This document shows, piece after piece, positions 7,217 to 17,400 of a stretch of 64,000 bases of DNA (within the stretch, counting starts at the first letter, position 1; each line of letters begins with the position of its first letter). Origin of the DNA: CALWOS01 sp963595735 (GTDB taxonomy: Bacteria > Bacillota > Clostridia > Oscillospirales > Oscillospiraceae); NCBI GenBank assembly GCA_963595735.1, contig CAVBJJ010000007.1, positions 1 through 64,000 on the forward strand, given 5' to 3'. A program made the position numbers and the translations under genes. A model generated the notes under the pieces. The model saw only the letters and a list, made by a program, of their open reading frames with translations. It was not told the DNA's origin and made no database searches.

Positions 7217-8105
7217 CGATTTGTTCAAAACGGACGAAGAACGGCAGGCAGACGCGCAGGAGCGTGTACAGAGCCTTCCGCTGGACAAGCTGGAGCCGTT
7301 CCCCAACCACCCATTCAAGGTCATAGACGATGATAAAATGTTGGAAACCGTCGAGAGCATCAAGGAACGGGGCGTTTTGGTTCCCATTCTGGTACGCCCG
7401 AAAAATGACGGCAATTTTGAAATCGTATCTGGGCACCGCCGTCATCACGCCAGCCTGCTTGCCGGTCTGACCGAGATTCCTGCCATCGTGCGAGAGATGG
7501 ACGATGATACCGCAATCCTGCTCATGGTGGACAGCAACTTACAGCGTGAGGAACTGTTACCATCTGAAAAAGCCTTTGCCTATAAGATGAAGTTGGACGC
7601 GATGAAACGGCAAGGTCAACGGACAGATTTAACTTGTTCCCAAATTGGGAACAAGTTAGGAATGAAGTCCAGTGAAGAACTGGCGGAACAAACCGGCGAA
7701 AGCAAAAATCAGATATTCCGCTATATTCGCCTAACCAGCCTTGTTCCTGACCTGTTAGACCGTGTGGACAACAAAACAATGGCCTTTAACGCCGCTGTAG
7801 AGGTGTCGTACCTCACCGAACCGGAACAGTTCATGCTCTGCGATGCTATCGAGCGCGAGGAGTGTACGCCTAATCTCAGTCAGGCAAAGCGGCTCAAGCA
7901 GTACAGTCAAGATGGCAAGCTGGACGAGAATGTGATGGATGCCATTATGACCGAGGAGAAACCCATCGAGGACAAGCTGGTACTGAAAGGCGATGTGCTG
8001 GCGAAATATTTTCCCCGAACTTATACGCCGTCACAAAAACAGAAGATCATCGTCAAGCTGCTGGAGGACTGGCACAAGCGGCAGCTTCGGCAGCAGGAGC
8101 GTTAG
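7176..8105 (+). CDS. parB: ParB-family partition protein
   Basis: The start is the ATG at 7176, with GGAGG nine bases upstream; an in-frame codon at 7116 lies deep in parA without a ribosome site. The 309-residue product has the N-terminal ParB/sulfiredoxin CTPase domain (residues 30-130), including the SGHRRHHASLL motif, then an HTH region (about 150-215, SQIGNKLGMKSSEELAEQTG) for centromere binding. The C-terminal part is charged. It acts with ParA; a parS site was not identified. Confidence 0.9.
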   Translation: MKSAAKNIQLASYDDLFKTDEERQADAQERVQSLPLDKLEPFPNHPFKVIDDDKMLETVESIKERGVLVPILVRPKNDGNFEIVSGHRRHHASLLAGLTEIPAIVREMDDDTAILLMVDSNLQREELLPSEKAFAYKMKLDAMKRQGQRTDLTCSQIGNKLGMKSSEELAEQTGESKNQIFRYIRLTSLVPDLLDRVDNKTMAFNAAVEVSYLTEPEQFMLCDAIEREECTPNLSQAKRLKQYSQDGKLDENVMDAIMTEEKPIEDKLVLKGDVLAKYFPRTYTPSQKQKIIVKLLEDWHKRQLRQQER

Positions 8106-8147
8106 GCTTTGCATGGGTTTTCCCCTTACAATCCCTTTTCCTAACTA

Positions 8148-8202
8148 AGCCGAAAGAGAGAAGAAAACTACTGTGCCGAAAAAGAATATTCTTCTTTCGG
8201 CT
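8148..8202 (+). repeat. Inverted repeat in the parB - PP-loop gene gap
   Basis: AGCCGAAAGA (8148-8157) and TCTTTCGGCT (8193-8202) are exact inverse copies 35 bases apart. They could form a hairpin or be a ParB or regulator site. There is no U-run, so it is not an obvious terminator. Confidence 0.4.
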
Positions 8203-8226
8203 AAGTAAGTTCAAGGAGGTTTGCAG

Positions 8227-8262
8227 ATGAACAAGAACCGCAACAAGCAGAGGACTTCATGA
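8227..8262 (+). CDS. 11-codon leader ORF coupled to the PP-loop gene
   Basis: The only strong ribosome site in this gap (AAGGAGG at 8213-8219) serves the ATG at 8227, which encodes MNKNRNKQRTS and stops at a TGA overlapping the next gene's ATG (ATGA). Translation of the following gene is therefore probably coupled to this basic mini-ORF. Alternatively one base has been lost, because the downstream frame continues upstream without a start as DEQEPQQAEDF. Confidence 0.4.
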   Translation: MNKNRNKQRTS

Positions 8263-9236
8263 TGGGCAGTGCAGAGAAAATATTCCATGCAGTATCCCTC
8301 TCTGGCGGCAAGGACAGTACGGCCATGCTGCTTTTGATGATTGAGCGCGATATGCCCATCGACATGGTACTTACGGCGGATACCGGCATGGAGTTCCCGG
8401 AAATGTACGAGCATTTGGCAAAACTGGACGACTATCTGTATCGGGAGCGCGGTATCCACCTAACCACGCTCCGTCATCCCAAAGGCTTTGAATATCTGAT
8501 GTTTGAGGAGGAAAAGCAGAAACCGTCCTCCATCGAAAACCGCCTGCGGTTAGGCGTACCCATTTACGGAAACGGCTGGCCCGGAGTCAAAGTCCGGTGG
8601 TGTACCGGGCAGCTGAAAACCCACCTCATCAACAAAGAGGTCAATCGGCTCAAAGGCGACTACCATGCGCTGCACTATGTCGGTATCGCCGCAGACGAAC
8701 CCAAGCGGATCAAAAACGAGCAGTATCCGTTGGTGGATTGGGGTATCACTGAAGCAGAGGCGTTGAAAATATGCTATGACCGTGGCTACGACTGGGGCGG
8801 ACTGTACGAGATCTATCACCGCTGTTCTTGCTGGTGCTGTCCGCTCCAGCGGATCGACGAGTTACGAAAGTTGCGGCACCATCACCCCGAATTGTGGAGC
8901 AAACTTCGCAGCATGGATCAACGAGCCATCGCCCAGTTCGGGCATAACCCATTGGGGCAATTCAAACAAAATTGGACAGTAGAGCGATTGGAACAGAGAT
9001 TTGCAGCTAAAGATGCACAAATCTCTGTTTTTTCATATTCAGAACAGGAGAAAGGCATGAACGATAAAGAGAAGCACGATTTAGGCAATGTCGAGCAGAT
9101 ACTGAAAGGCACGCACCCTCGCAACATTTTGATTTCCTTTGACGATAAACCGCCGCGCACGCTGGAAGAACTGGCAAAACAGCCGCGACCGAAGAAACAC
9201 AAAAAGGCACCGAAAGAGCGAGGTGACGAACGATGA
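8259..9236 (+). CDS. PAPS-reductase-like PP-loop protein
   Basis: A 325-residue adenine-nucleotide alpha-hydrolase family protein. SGGKDSTAM (about residues 14-22) is the PP-loop that binds the phosphates of ATP or PAPS; ADTGMEFPEMYEH follows as in PAPS reductases. A Cys cluster CSCWCCP lies near residue 190, suggesting metal or Fe-S binding. Such proteins are frequent in Firmicutes integrative elements. True sulfate reduction is unlikely here, and a nucleotide- or nucleic-acid-modifying role is an inference. Its stop overlaps the next start (ATGA), giving an operon with the LPD28 gene. Confidence 0.8.
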   Translation: MMGSAEKIFHAVSLSGGKDSTAMLLLMIERDMPIDMVLTADTGMEFPEMYEHLAKLDDYLYRERGIHLTTLRHPKGFEYLMFEEEKQKPSSIENRLRLGVPIYGNGWPGVKVRWCTGQLKTHLINKEVNRLKGDYHALHYVGIAADEPKRIKNEQYPLVDWGITEAEALKICYDRGYDWGGLYEIYHRCSCWCCPLQRIDELRKLRHHHPELWSKLRSMDQRAIAQFGHNPLGQFKQNWTVERLEQRFAAKDAQISVFSYSEQEKGMNDKEKHDLGNVEQILKGTHPRNILISFDDKPPRTLEELAKQPRPKKHKKAPKERGDER

Positions 9237-10054
9237 GCAGACATGATGCAAACCGCCTGACCTACGACGAGGTGACGATTTTCGGCGTACCTGCCCTGTT
9301 CACCGATTTGCGCATTGACCGCGCTACTGTGCCAAACGGCGTGTACCGCTATGAAGTCCGGTACAGCGATGAATACGGCGGTGAGCCGGTAGAACTGGCA
9401 CGCGGTATCATGGTGGACTTTTTCGGCACTGTCCTGACGCGAGAGCCGATCCAGTTACCCATCAGCGGCGGCATAGAATTGAACGATGATGATTTAGTAT
9501 TTGAGGATGGCTGTTTCTCACTGGCAGAGTTTCAACAGAAATATCCCGTCAGCGAGAAACAGGTTATCGACTTTTTCGTAGCTGATGACGCAGCGCTGCA
9601 TGACCTCTGTTACTCCCAAACCGAGGAACAGGACAAAGCCACCGGCTGTATCGGCCATCTGCGCGGCGACTTTGGCAGCGGAAAGCAGTTCTACACAACT
9701 TGGTGGCCGCACCAGAACGATGTGCTGAATACACCAGAGTTCAAAGCAGATATTGACCGTACCGTGAATTGGCTGAGAGAACAGCCGGATTCTCCGCTAC
9801 ATGATCTCAATGCCATGCAATTCTGCTGCAAGCGATACCGAAATAGCTGCGATATCAAAAACGCAGTGCTTCCGTCCTGTGCGTTTCTGGTGGAAAGCAA
9901 GCAGTATGCGTATATGCTGCGCTGTACGCCGACAAAGGGCGATTACAATTTCTATATGTACTGTTATCAGCGTGATACATTTGAGAAATACCGCAAACAA
10001 CAGAAAATCAAAACACGCGCTCACGCTAAGAAGCGAACGGAGCCGGAGCGATAA
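9233..10054 (+). CDS. LPD28-domain protein
   Basis: A 273-residue protein whose N-terminal 90 residues (VTIFGVPALFTDLRIDRATV and onward) match the LPD28 large-polyvalent-protein-associated domain as I remember it, a module common in ICE and phage polyvalent proteins. The rest is unrecognised and ends in a basic tail (KIKTRAHAKKRTEPER) that could bind nucleic acid. It is translationally coupled to the PP-loop gene by an ATGA overlap. Function unknown. Confidence 0.7.
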   Translation: MSRHDANRLTYDEVTIFGVPALFTDLRIDRATVPNGVYRYEVRYSDEYGGEPVELARGIMVDFFGTVLTREPIQLPISGGIELNDDDLVFEDGCFSLAEFQQKYPVSEKQVIDFFVADDAALHDLCYSQTEEQDKATGCIGHLRGDFGSGKQFYTTWWPHQNDVLNTPEFKADIDRTVNWLREQPDSPLHDLNAMQFCCKRYRNSCDIKNAVLPSCAFLVESKQYAYMLRCTPTKGDYNFYMYCYQRDTFEKYRKQQKIKTRAHAKKRTEPER

Positions 10055-10109
10055 GGCATATCGCTTCTGAATAGCTATAAAGTTTTTACGGCTAGAACAG
10101 AAAAACTCA

Positions 10110-10138
10110 TTGCATATCCAAACTTTTCTGGTTATACT
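10110..10138 (+). promoter_or_regulatory. Promoter of the AAA/DUF4143 gene
   Basis: TTGCAT and TATACT separated by 17 bases, 24 bases before the ATG. Confidence 0.65.
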
Positions 10139-10161
10139 AATAGCTATAGGGAGGCGATACC

Positions 10162-11361
10162 ATGATTAACAGACCGGACTATATTGAGGCCATCGAGCCG
10201 TTTATTGATAAACCGCTTGTCAAGATACTGGCTGGCGTTCGCCGCTGTGGAAAGTCTACCATTTTTGAAATGCTGAAAGCAGATTTTCTGCGCCGTGGCG
10301 TATCCGAGGATCATATTATATCCAAGCGATACACGGAGATGGACATTCCTGAAAACATCACCGCTAAGCAGATGTATGACGAACTGCTTGCCGCGATGAA
10401 AGGAAAAAGCCATTGCTATCTTCTGCTGGACGAGATTCAGGAAATTGATGGATGGGAAAAAGCGGTCAACAGTCTGCTGGAGGGTACGGATGCCGACATC
10501 TATGTAACCGGCTCCAATTCCAAACTTATGTCCAGCGAAATCTCTACCTATCTGACAGGACGCTATGTTTCCATTCCCGTCTATACGCTGTCGTTCAAAG
10601 AGTATCTGGACTTTAAGGCAGACAGTACCTTATCCCGCAAAGAACTGCTGGAGGAATACATTCGCTTTGGCGGTTTTCCCATTATTGCGCTTAGTGAGTA
10701 TGACGAGCAAAGCGCCTATCAGATCGTCAACGGCATTTATCACACCGTAGTTTCCCGCGATATTGTGAAGCGCCACCGTATCAACAAGCAAGACCTTTTT
10801 GATCGTGTGGTGAAGTATATCATTGAGAATATGGGCAAGACCTTTTCGGCCAACTCTATCTCTACTTTTCTGAAAAGTGAGCACCGCAAAGTTTCGGTGG
10901 AGAGTATTTATAATTATCTGCGCTGGCTGGAGCAGGCGTTCATCATCTATCCGTGTGAACGCTATGACCTGCAAGGCAAGAGCATTTTGAAAACACAGGA
11001 GAAGTATTATCTTTCCGATGTATCGCTCAAATATGCTCTGCTGGGCTATAACCGAAAGATGCTGGACGGTGCAATGGAAAATATCATATTTCTGGAATTG
11101 AAACGCCGTGGTTACGATGTTTTCATCGGCAAGAACGATACGAAAGAGATTGACTTTGTAGCAACGCGCAGGGACGAAAAGATTTATGTGCAGGTCTGTG
11201 TCCAGATTCCGGCGACTTCAGACCGAGAGGTCGGAAATCTGATGGAGATTCGTGACCATTATCCTAAATATGTCGTTACGCTTAACGAAATGGATACTGG
11301 CATAGAAAACGGCATTAAGATCGTGCATCTTGTAGATTTTCTGCTTGCCGAAACATGGTGA
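10162..11361 (+). CDS. AAA ATPase with C-terminal DUF4143 domain
   Basis: A 399-residue protein with GGGAGG eight bases before the ATG. The AAA_14 domain (about residues 15-150) contains the Walker A AGVRRCGKST and Walker B YLLLDEIQEI; sensor-like VTGSNSKLMS follows. The C-terminal DUF4143 part (about 200-390) ends in a PD-(D/E)XK-like region (DFVATRRDEKIYVQV). The family is widespread and common near mobile DNA, and its substrates are largely unknown. It has its own promoter and terminator, so it is an independent cargo gene. Confidence 0.88.
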   Translation: MINRPDYIEAIEPFIDKPLVKILAGVRRCGKSTIFEMLKADFLRRGVSEDHIISKRYTEMDIPENITAKQMYDELLAAMKGKSHCYLLLDEIQEIDGWEKAVNSLLEGTDADIYVTGSNSKLMSSEISTYLTGRYVSIPVYTLSFKEYLDFKADSTLSRKELLEEYIRFGGFPIIALSEYDEQSAYQIVNGIYHTVVSRDIVKRHRINKQDLFDRVVKYIIENMGKTFSANSISTFLKSEHRKVSVESIYNYLRWLEQAFIIYPCERYDLQGKSILKTQEKYYLSDVSLKYALLGYNRKMLDGAMENIIFLELKRRGYDVFIGKNDTKEIDFVATRRDEKIYVQVCVQIPATSDREVGNLMEIRDHYPKYVVTLNEMDTGIENGIKIVHLVDFLLAETW

Positions 11362-11396
11362 GCAATTTCTATATCATAAAATGAAATCATTCGCTG

Positions 11397-11423
11397 AAAG
11401 CAGTCCATATGGGCTGCTTTTTT
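11397..11423 (+). terminator. Terminator after the AAA/DUF4143 gene
   Basis: AAAGCAG and CTGCTTT flank CCATATGG in one long stem, followed by TTTTTT. Confidence 0.7.
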
Positions 11424-11451
11424 CATACCTTTTGAGGGGAGGACAACACAT

Positions 11452-14400
11452 TTGCCAACCAAATTTCAGTTCATCACCGAGCTGTACGACCAGACCGTGC
11501 GAAGCATCACCAGCAGCTACAAAAGCTGGACGGGCTTTCTCCGTGCGGCCTGCTATAACTACAAATGCCCGTTTGATGAGCAAATCCTGATCTATGCCCA
11601 ACGCCCGGACGCGACCGCCGTTCTTGAAATGGAGCGATGGAACCGGCAGTTCGGGCGCTGGGTCAATCGCGGCGCAAAAAGCATTGCCGTGTTCGGTGAC
11701 GATGGACAACACCTGCTGAAACTCTACTTCGATGTATCGGATACACATGAATCCCGTTTTTCCCGTCCGCTGCCGATTTGGACAATGCAGCCTGCCTTTG
11801 AAGGCGCAGTCATCGAAACGCTGGAGGCCGCATTCGGAAACCTTGCCGAGAAAGAAAATCTCGCGGACGCGGTGCGCTCTGCCAGCCATAATGCCGTGGC
11901 GGATAACATCACGGACTACTTGCAGGACTTGTTGAACTGCCGCGAGGATAGCCTGCTGGAAGAACTGGACAACCTCAATCTGGAGGTATTCTACAGGGAC
12001 GCGATAGAAGTCAGCGTTTCCTATATGCTGTTGACCCGACTGGGTCTGCGTGCAGATGATTATTTCTCTCCCGATGAGTTCGGCCATATCTATGAATTTA
12101 ACACGCCCACCACCATCAACGCCCTTGGTATTGCTACCAGTGACATTGCGGAAATGGGTCTGCGCGAAATCAGCCGAACTGTCATGCAGGCGCAGCGAGA
12201 GCAGTTATTTGCAAAGGATGGCAAAACACGGTATGATTCCAATACCGAACGAAATATTGACGCTGAAAGGAGCGATGAACATGGAGATCACCTATCACGA
12301 GCAGAACGGCTTTCAGATCCCGAACCTGTTGCTTCCGCAGGAGCCGGAGGTTCATCTGGGCAAGTACGCGGAGCTGCGGCGGCAGTACCTCAAGCAGCAC
12401 CGCCGCGTGCTGTACACCAACCTGAAAACGAGCTGCCGACTGACGGAACATCTGGCAGAGATCGAGCAGACCGCGCAGAGGATGGTAGCGCAGGCCGTGG
12501 CTCAGATGGCGAAAGCCGAGGGCGTGACAGAGGAACTGAAAGCGAGCGACCCGCTGCGCTGGACGGGCCTGATGAACAATCTCCGGCACAGCGCGGAGGA
12601 ACTGGTGCTGAACGACCTGATTTACGCCTAACAACCGAAAAGCCCACGGAGGCAGGAGGTGGAGAACTTCCTGCCTCCGCTGCTACAGCCACGGCACAAC
12701 CCACTGTAAAAGAACTGTTCGCGCAGTACAAGCAAATGGTTGCTGCTGCATTGGTAAAAGACACTGTGTTTGCCAATGCCTGCCGCAATTCTGATCGTGA
12801 AAACGCCTATATGGAAGGGGCAGACGCAATCCGGCGCATTGTCAATGGCAGCGGTGATTTGCAGCTTGCAAAGCTCTACTTTGATATGCCGGTCTTCCAT
12901 AATCGGCTACATCAGGAGCTTTTAGAGGAAACTTATCCGAAGCTAGCAAACGCAGCAGATCACAGCCTGTTTAAGCCCTATCAGGTCGCTGCCTACCACC
13001 ATTTTGAAAACGGCTTTGATGATAAGTTGGACTATCAAACGCTGGAAGAAGCGGAGGCTGCGGCGCAGGGCTATGTTGCCGGTACGATGGAGGAAGATGG
13101 TTTTGCATACGACGGTGCCGCTGTCTATGACACTGAAACGCGCCAATGCCTCCGCGTTTATGGTGACTACCCCGACGAAAAAGCGCAAGAGCAGGCCGCA
13201 GCCTTTGCGTTGGGACATGACGCTGCACACCCCGATGGCACAGCACTCCCTGCTTTTCTGGACAACCACCTCATTGAAGCCAATTTGTTGGACGATGGCG
13301 GGCGCAAGCACAAGCGACAGGAGATTTTTGAGTATTTTCAAAACCACAAGAACCTTGCAGACCGCACAGAGTTCTTGAAAAATAGCTACAACGATATATG
13401 GGTGGAAGTCGTGACCGATGGTATTCGGACAGGCTACCACGCCGAGAAAGACGGACTTCTGATGTGGGAGGGCAGCTACCTGTCCCGAACTTCGGAGTCC
13501 GTTTTTTCATGGTCAATCATCGCTGAGATGACCGAGGGACTGATTGAGCGCGGCGAGTATAAAATTAAATTGGGCCTGCAAAATGCCCCAGTCATGGCAG
13601 AGCAGCTTGCCCTGTTCGACATGGGCGGCGATGCGCCGGTGTATGAAATACCCGATGGCGAAGTAACCGGCGTTCCTACATCTGCACGCACGGTGCCGCA
13701 AGCCGTCATTGACCAAGCACTCTACACAGGTGGAAATGAATTCAATAGCGCAGAACGCATCGCCGTATTCTATATGCGAGAGCGTCCTGAACGGGAAAAT
13801 ATAGCGTTTCTGCGTTGTGAGTTTGGCACGGAGAACGGACGCGGCATCGAATACGACGGTCGCAAATATGCTGTGTGGTTCATGGAAGATGGTATTCACC
13901 TTGCCCAAGGTGACAGCATCCGTACCGGATACAGCAAAACCGTAGTCACATGGGCGCAGGTGTCAGGTCGTATTTTGGAACTGCTGGAGGCCGGTACTTA
14001 CCTGTCGGCGGCAGAGTTGGAGCAGGCCCCGGACAAGTTGCTGCACGAAGCGATGGAAGCCTTGCTGATGACGGCCCGCGACCTAAACCAAGAGAGCCGT
14101 GATATGGGATTGTTTCCGCAAACGCTGGCTATTCACGATCAACGCAAAGGCTACCCGGAACTGTACGAGGACATGGCAGCCTTTGCAAAGACCGAAAATG
14201 GATTACAAACACTGGCGCAGGAATACCATGATTTTCTCGATGCCTATGCTGAAGACCCGAATATCATGCGGTACCGCATCAGCGGCTATAGCACGCACCG
14301 AATCGGCATCATACTGAACGGGCTGGGTCTGCCGGATCGGAAGTTCACCGCACAGCCGAACTTCATCCGCCAGTGCAAAATGTTCATCACACAGGATGAG

Positions 14401-17400
14401 ATCGACCAATACTTTTTGAATGAAGGCGTTGAAAGCCGCCTGACGGTCTACTCCCATTTTTGCTATCCGCATACGCCGGAGGAGCATCAGAAATTCATTA
14501 AAGCCTGCTTTGGAGAGTACAGCGGCAGTGGTCGCACTGGATACCAGAGTACGAAAACATACAAGGGATTGGAATATGAGCGGGACTACAATTTCAAAAA
14601 ATATGACGCTGTTCACCTGACTATTCCCAATGTTGTCAAGGAGTATGAGCGGCTAATCGCGCAGAAACGGTATCCAGGCGAGAACGCTATCCTAAAAATT
14701 CCAGAGTACGAGTTAGAGCGGCTGGCACGGACCATATACAACGGCTTTTACAACGCCCCAGCTGATGTTCCGTGCCCTTACCCCAAAGCAGCCGATTTCT
14801 ATGATGCGGTTCCTATCATTACAGAGCAGCTACAGGATAAGCGCAAAGCCGCAGGAATACTGACGGTGCTGATGAGCCGGTTGGATGGAATGGATGAAGG
14901 GAATCGCTATTATGATTCCGTCCGCCAAGCGAAAGAGCAGCTTTCTGAGTATGTGGATGGCACTTTCAGCTTGTTCAATTACCGTCATAACAGTGCTTTG
15001 AAATCTCGGTTTTCTATCGAAAAAGAAGATGAAAAGTACATCATTTGGGATGGGCAGCAGTTTGAGCCATATCTTGAGGATCTGGAAGAAAAAGCATTTG
15101 ACACCCTGGAAGCTGCTCAGAATTTTGCGATCAAATTGAATGCAGCGGAGAGAAAGACCCATAAAGAACTGCCCGGAAAGCAACTTACACTCGAAGGGAT
15201 TCGCTATAAAATCGACTTCACAGATGGCGCTTTGGAAGACGATTTCGTTTATATGACGGCCATTGACCCTCCTGCGTCATCCCTTTCGCCGGGTAAGGCT
15301 CGTACATCTGAGCCGCTGGGGTATGTCGAAGTTTTGTTGGAGCAGGAGAATCAACGGGTGCAGGACATCGCATCGTCTGTAGAACCGGAGCCTCCTGCAC
15401 CGATTCCCATCGGTACACGCCTGACCATAGATGATCGGCAGTTTGAAGTGGACAGCGTAGAGGATGTAACGCAAAATGTATCGCTGCGGGATGTGAGCTT
15501 TGAGAACGGGACGGGATTTCCAATCTTCCGAAAGGAATCTATCGACTATGTCCGCGCTCACATGGAGCAACCGAGCTTGGCGCAGGAAAGCGAGGCACCG
15601 CAGCTGGACACGCCGCCTGCGGTACTTACCCCGCCGAAAAAGAAAAAGCAGAACATACTAGCGTATCCGCTGGATGCAGAAGGCACCAACTACCATATCA
15701 CCGATGATCATATTGGAGAGGGCGCACCGCTGGAGCGTTTTCAGCACAATCTGGACGCGATCCGCACCCTGAAAGCCATAGAAGCAGAGAACCGTACCGC
15801 CGCCCCAGAGGAGCAGTCGGTGTTGGCGCAGTATGTCGGCTGGGGCGGCCTTGCAGACTTTTTCGACAAAAAGAACCCACGATACAGCGAGTTGAAGAAC
15901 CTGCTGACCGATGAGGAATACACCGCCGCCCGCGAATCCACGCTTACGGCATTTTACACGCCGCCTGTGGTTATCCGCAGCATTTACGCTGCCCTTGGAC
16001 AGATGGACTTCACGCAAGGCAACATTCTGGAGCCGTCCTGCGGTATCGGTAATTTTCTCGGTATGCTGCCCGATAAAATGTCGGAAAGCAAACTGTATGG
16101 CGTGGAGTTAGACGACCTCTCCGGCCGCATTGCCCGTCAGCTTTATCAGAAAAGCAGTATTGCGGTGCAGGGCTTTGAGCGGACTGCTTTCCCAGACAAT
16201 TTCTTTGATGTTGCCATCGGCAATGTCCCTTTCGGCCAGTTCCATGTTCCGGATAAGCGGTATGACCGACTGAATTTTCCCATCCACGAGTATTTCATCG
16301 CAAAGGCTCTCGATGAGGTCAGACCGGGCGGTGTTGTCGCCTTTGTGACCTCCAGCTACACGATGGACAAGCGCACCTCCAGTGCTTGTAAATACATCGC
16401 ACAGCGAGCGGAACTGCTGGGCGCAATCCGTCTACCCAACAATGCGTTCAAGGCTGCGGCAGGAACCGAGGTCGTTTCAGACATTCTGTTCCTCCAAAAG
16501 TGTGAGCGCATGGTGGACATCGAACCGGATTGGGTACACCTTGCCGCCAACGAGGACGGTATCCAGATGAACAGCTACTTCATCGACCATCCCGATATGG
16601 TGCTGGGTGAAATGAAGATGGTATCCGGGCCGTTTGGCCCTGCGCCTACCTGCGAACCATACCCAGAGCAACCGCTGGACAGGCTGCTTTCCGAAGCTAT
16701 CCAAAATATTCACGGCGAAATCACCGCCTACGACCGTGTGGAAGAACTGGACGGCGAAGATCATTCCATTGAAGCTGACCCTGCTGTCCGCAATTTCTCT
16801 TATACATTGGTCGATGGTCAAGTACAACAGCAGGTCATGCAGGAAACCGCGCAAAAGACAGCGCAGACCACCAAACGCACGATAAAACTCTTTGAACGGG
16901 TCAAGAAAGCAGTCATCCGCGCAGGTCAGGCTGTTGCACGGGCGGCAGTCGGACTGCTGGGCGGTGCCGGTGCGCTCATTGCGCTGATTTTGATAATTGG
17001 CGGTGCGGCGGCTGTAATTGGCACGCCGTTCGGCGTGTTCTGGTCTGGTAATGACAGTGACGCGCAATCCGTTCCACAGGCCGTTGCGCTCATCAACAGC
17101 GAATTTTCTGCGAAGATCAACCAGATACAGATCGAGAATCCCACAGACAGTGTGGTGATCCATCGAGAGCCGGACGGCGGCAGCGACCTTTCCATCACCA
17201 ACTGGACGGATATTATTGCCGTGTTCGCAGTCAAAACGGCTGGGGCCGACGCGGACGCTACCGATGTTGTCACCATCGACGAGGAGCGTATCGACCTCAT
17301 CCGCACGGTGTTCTGGGATATGAACACCGTCAGCTATTATGTGCAGACCATCGAGCATGAGGACAGCACGGAAACCATTCTGCATATCACTATCACCAGC

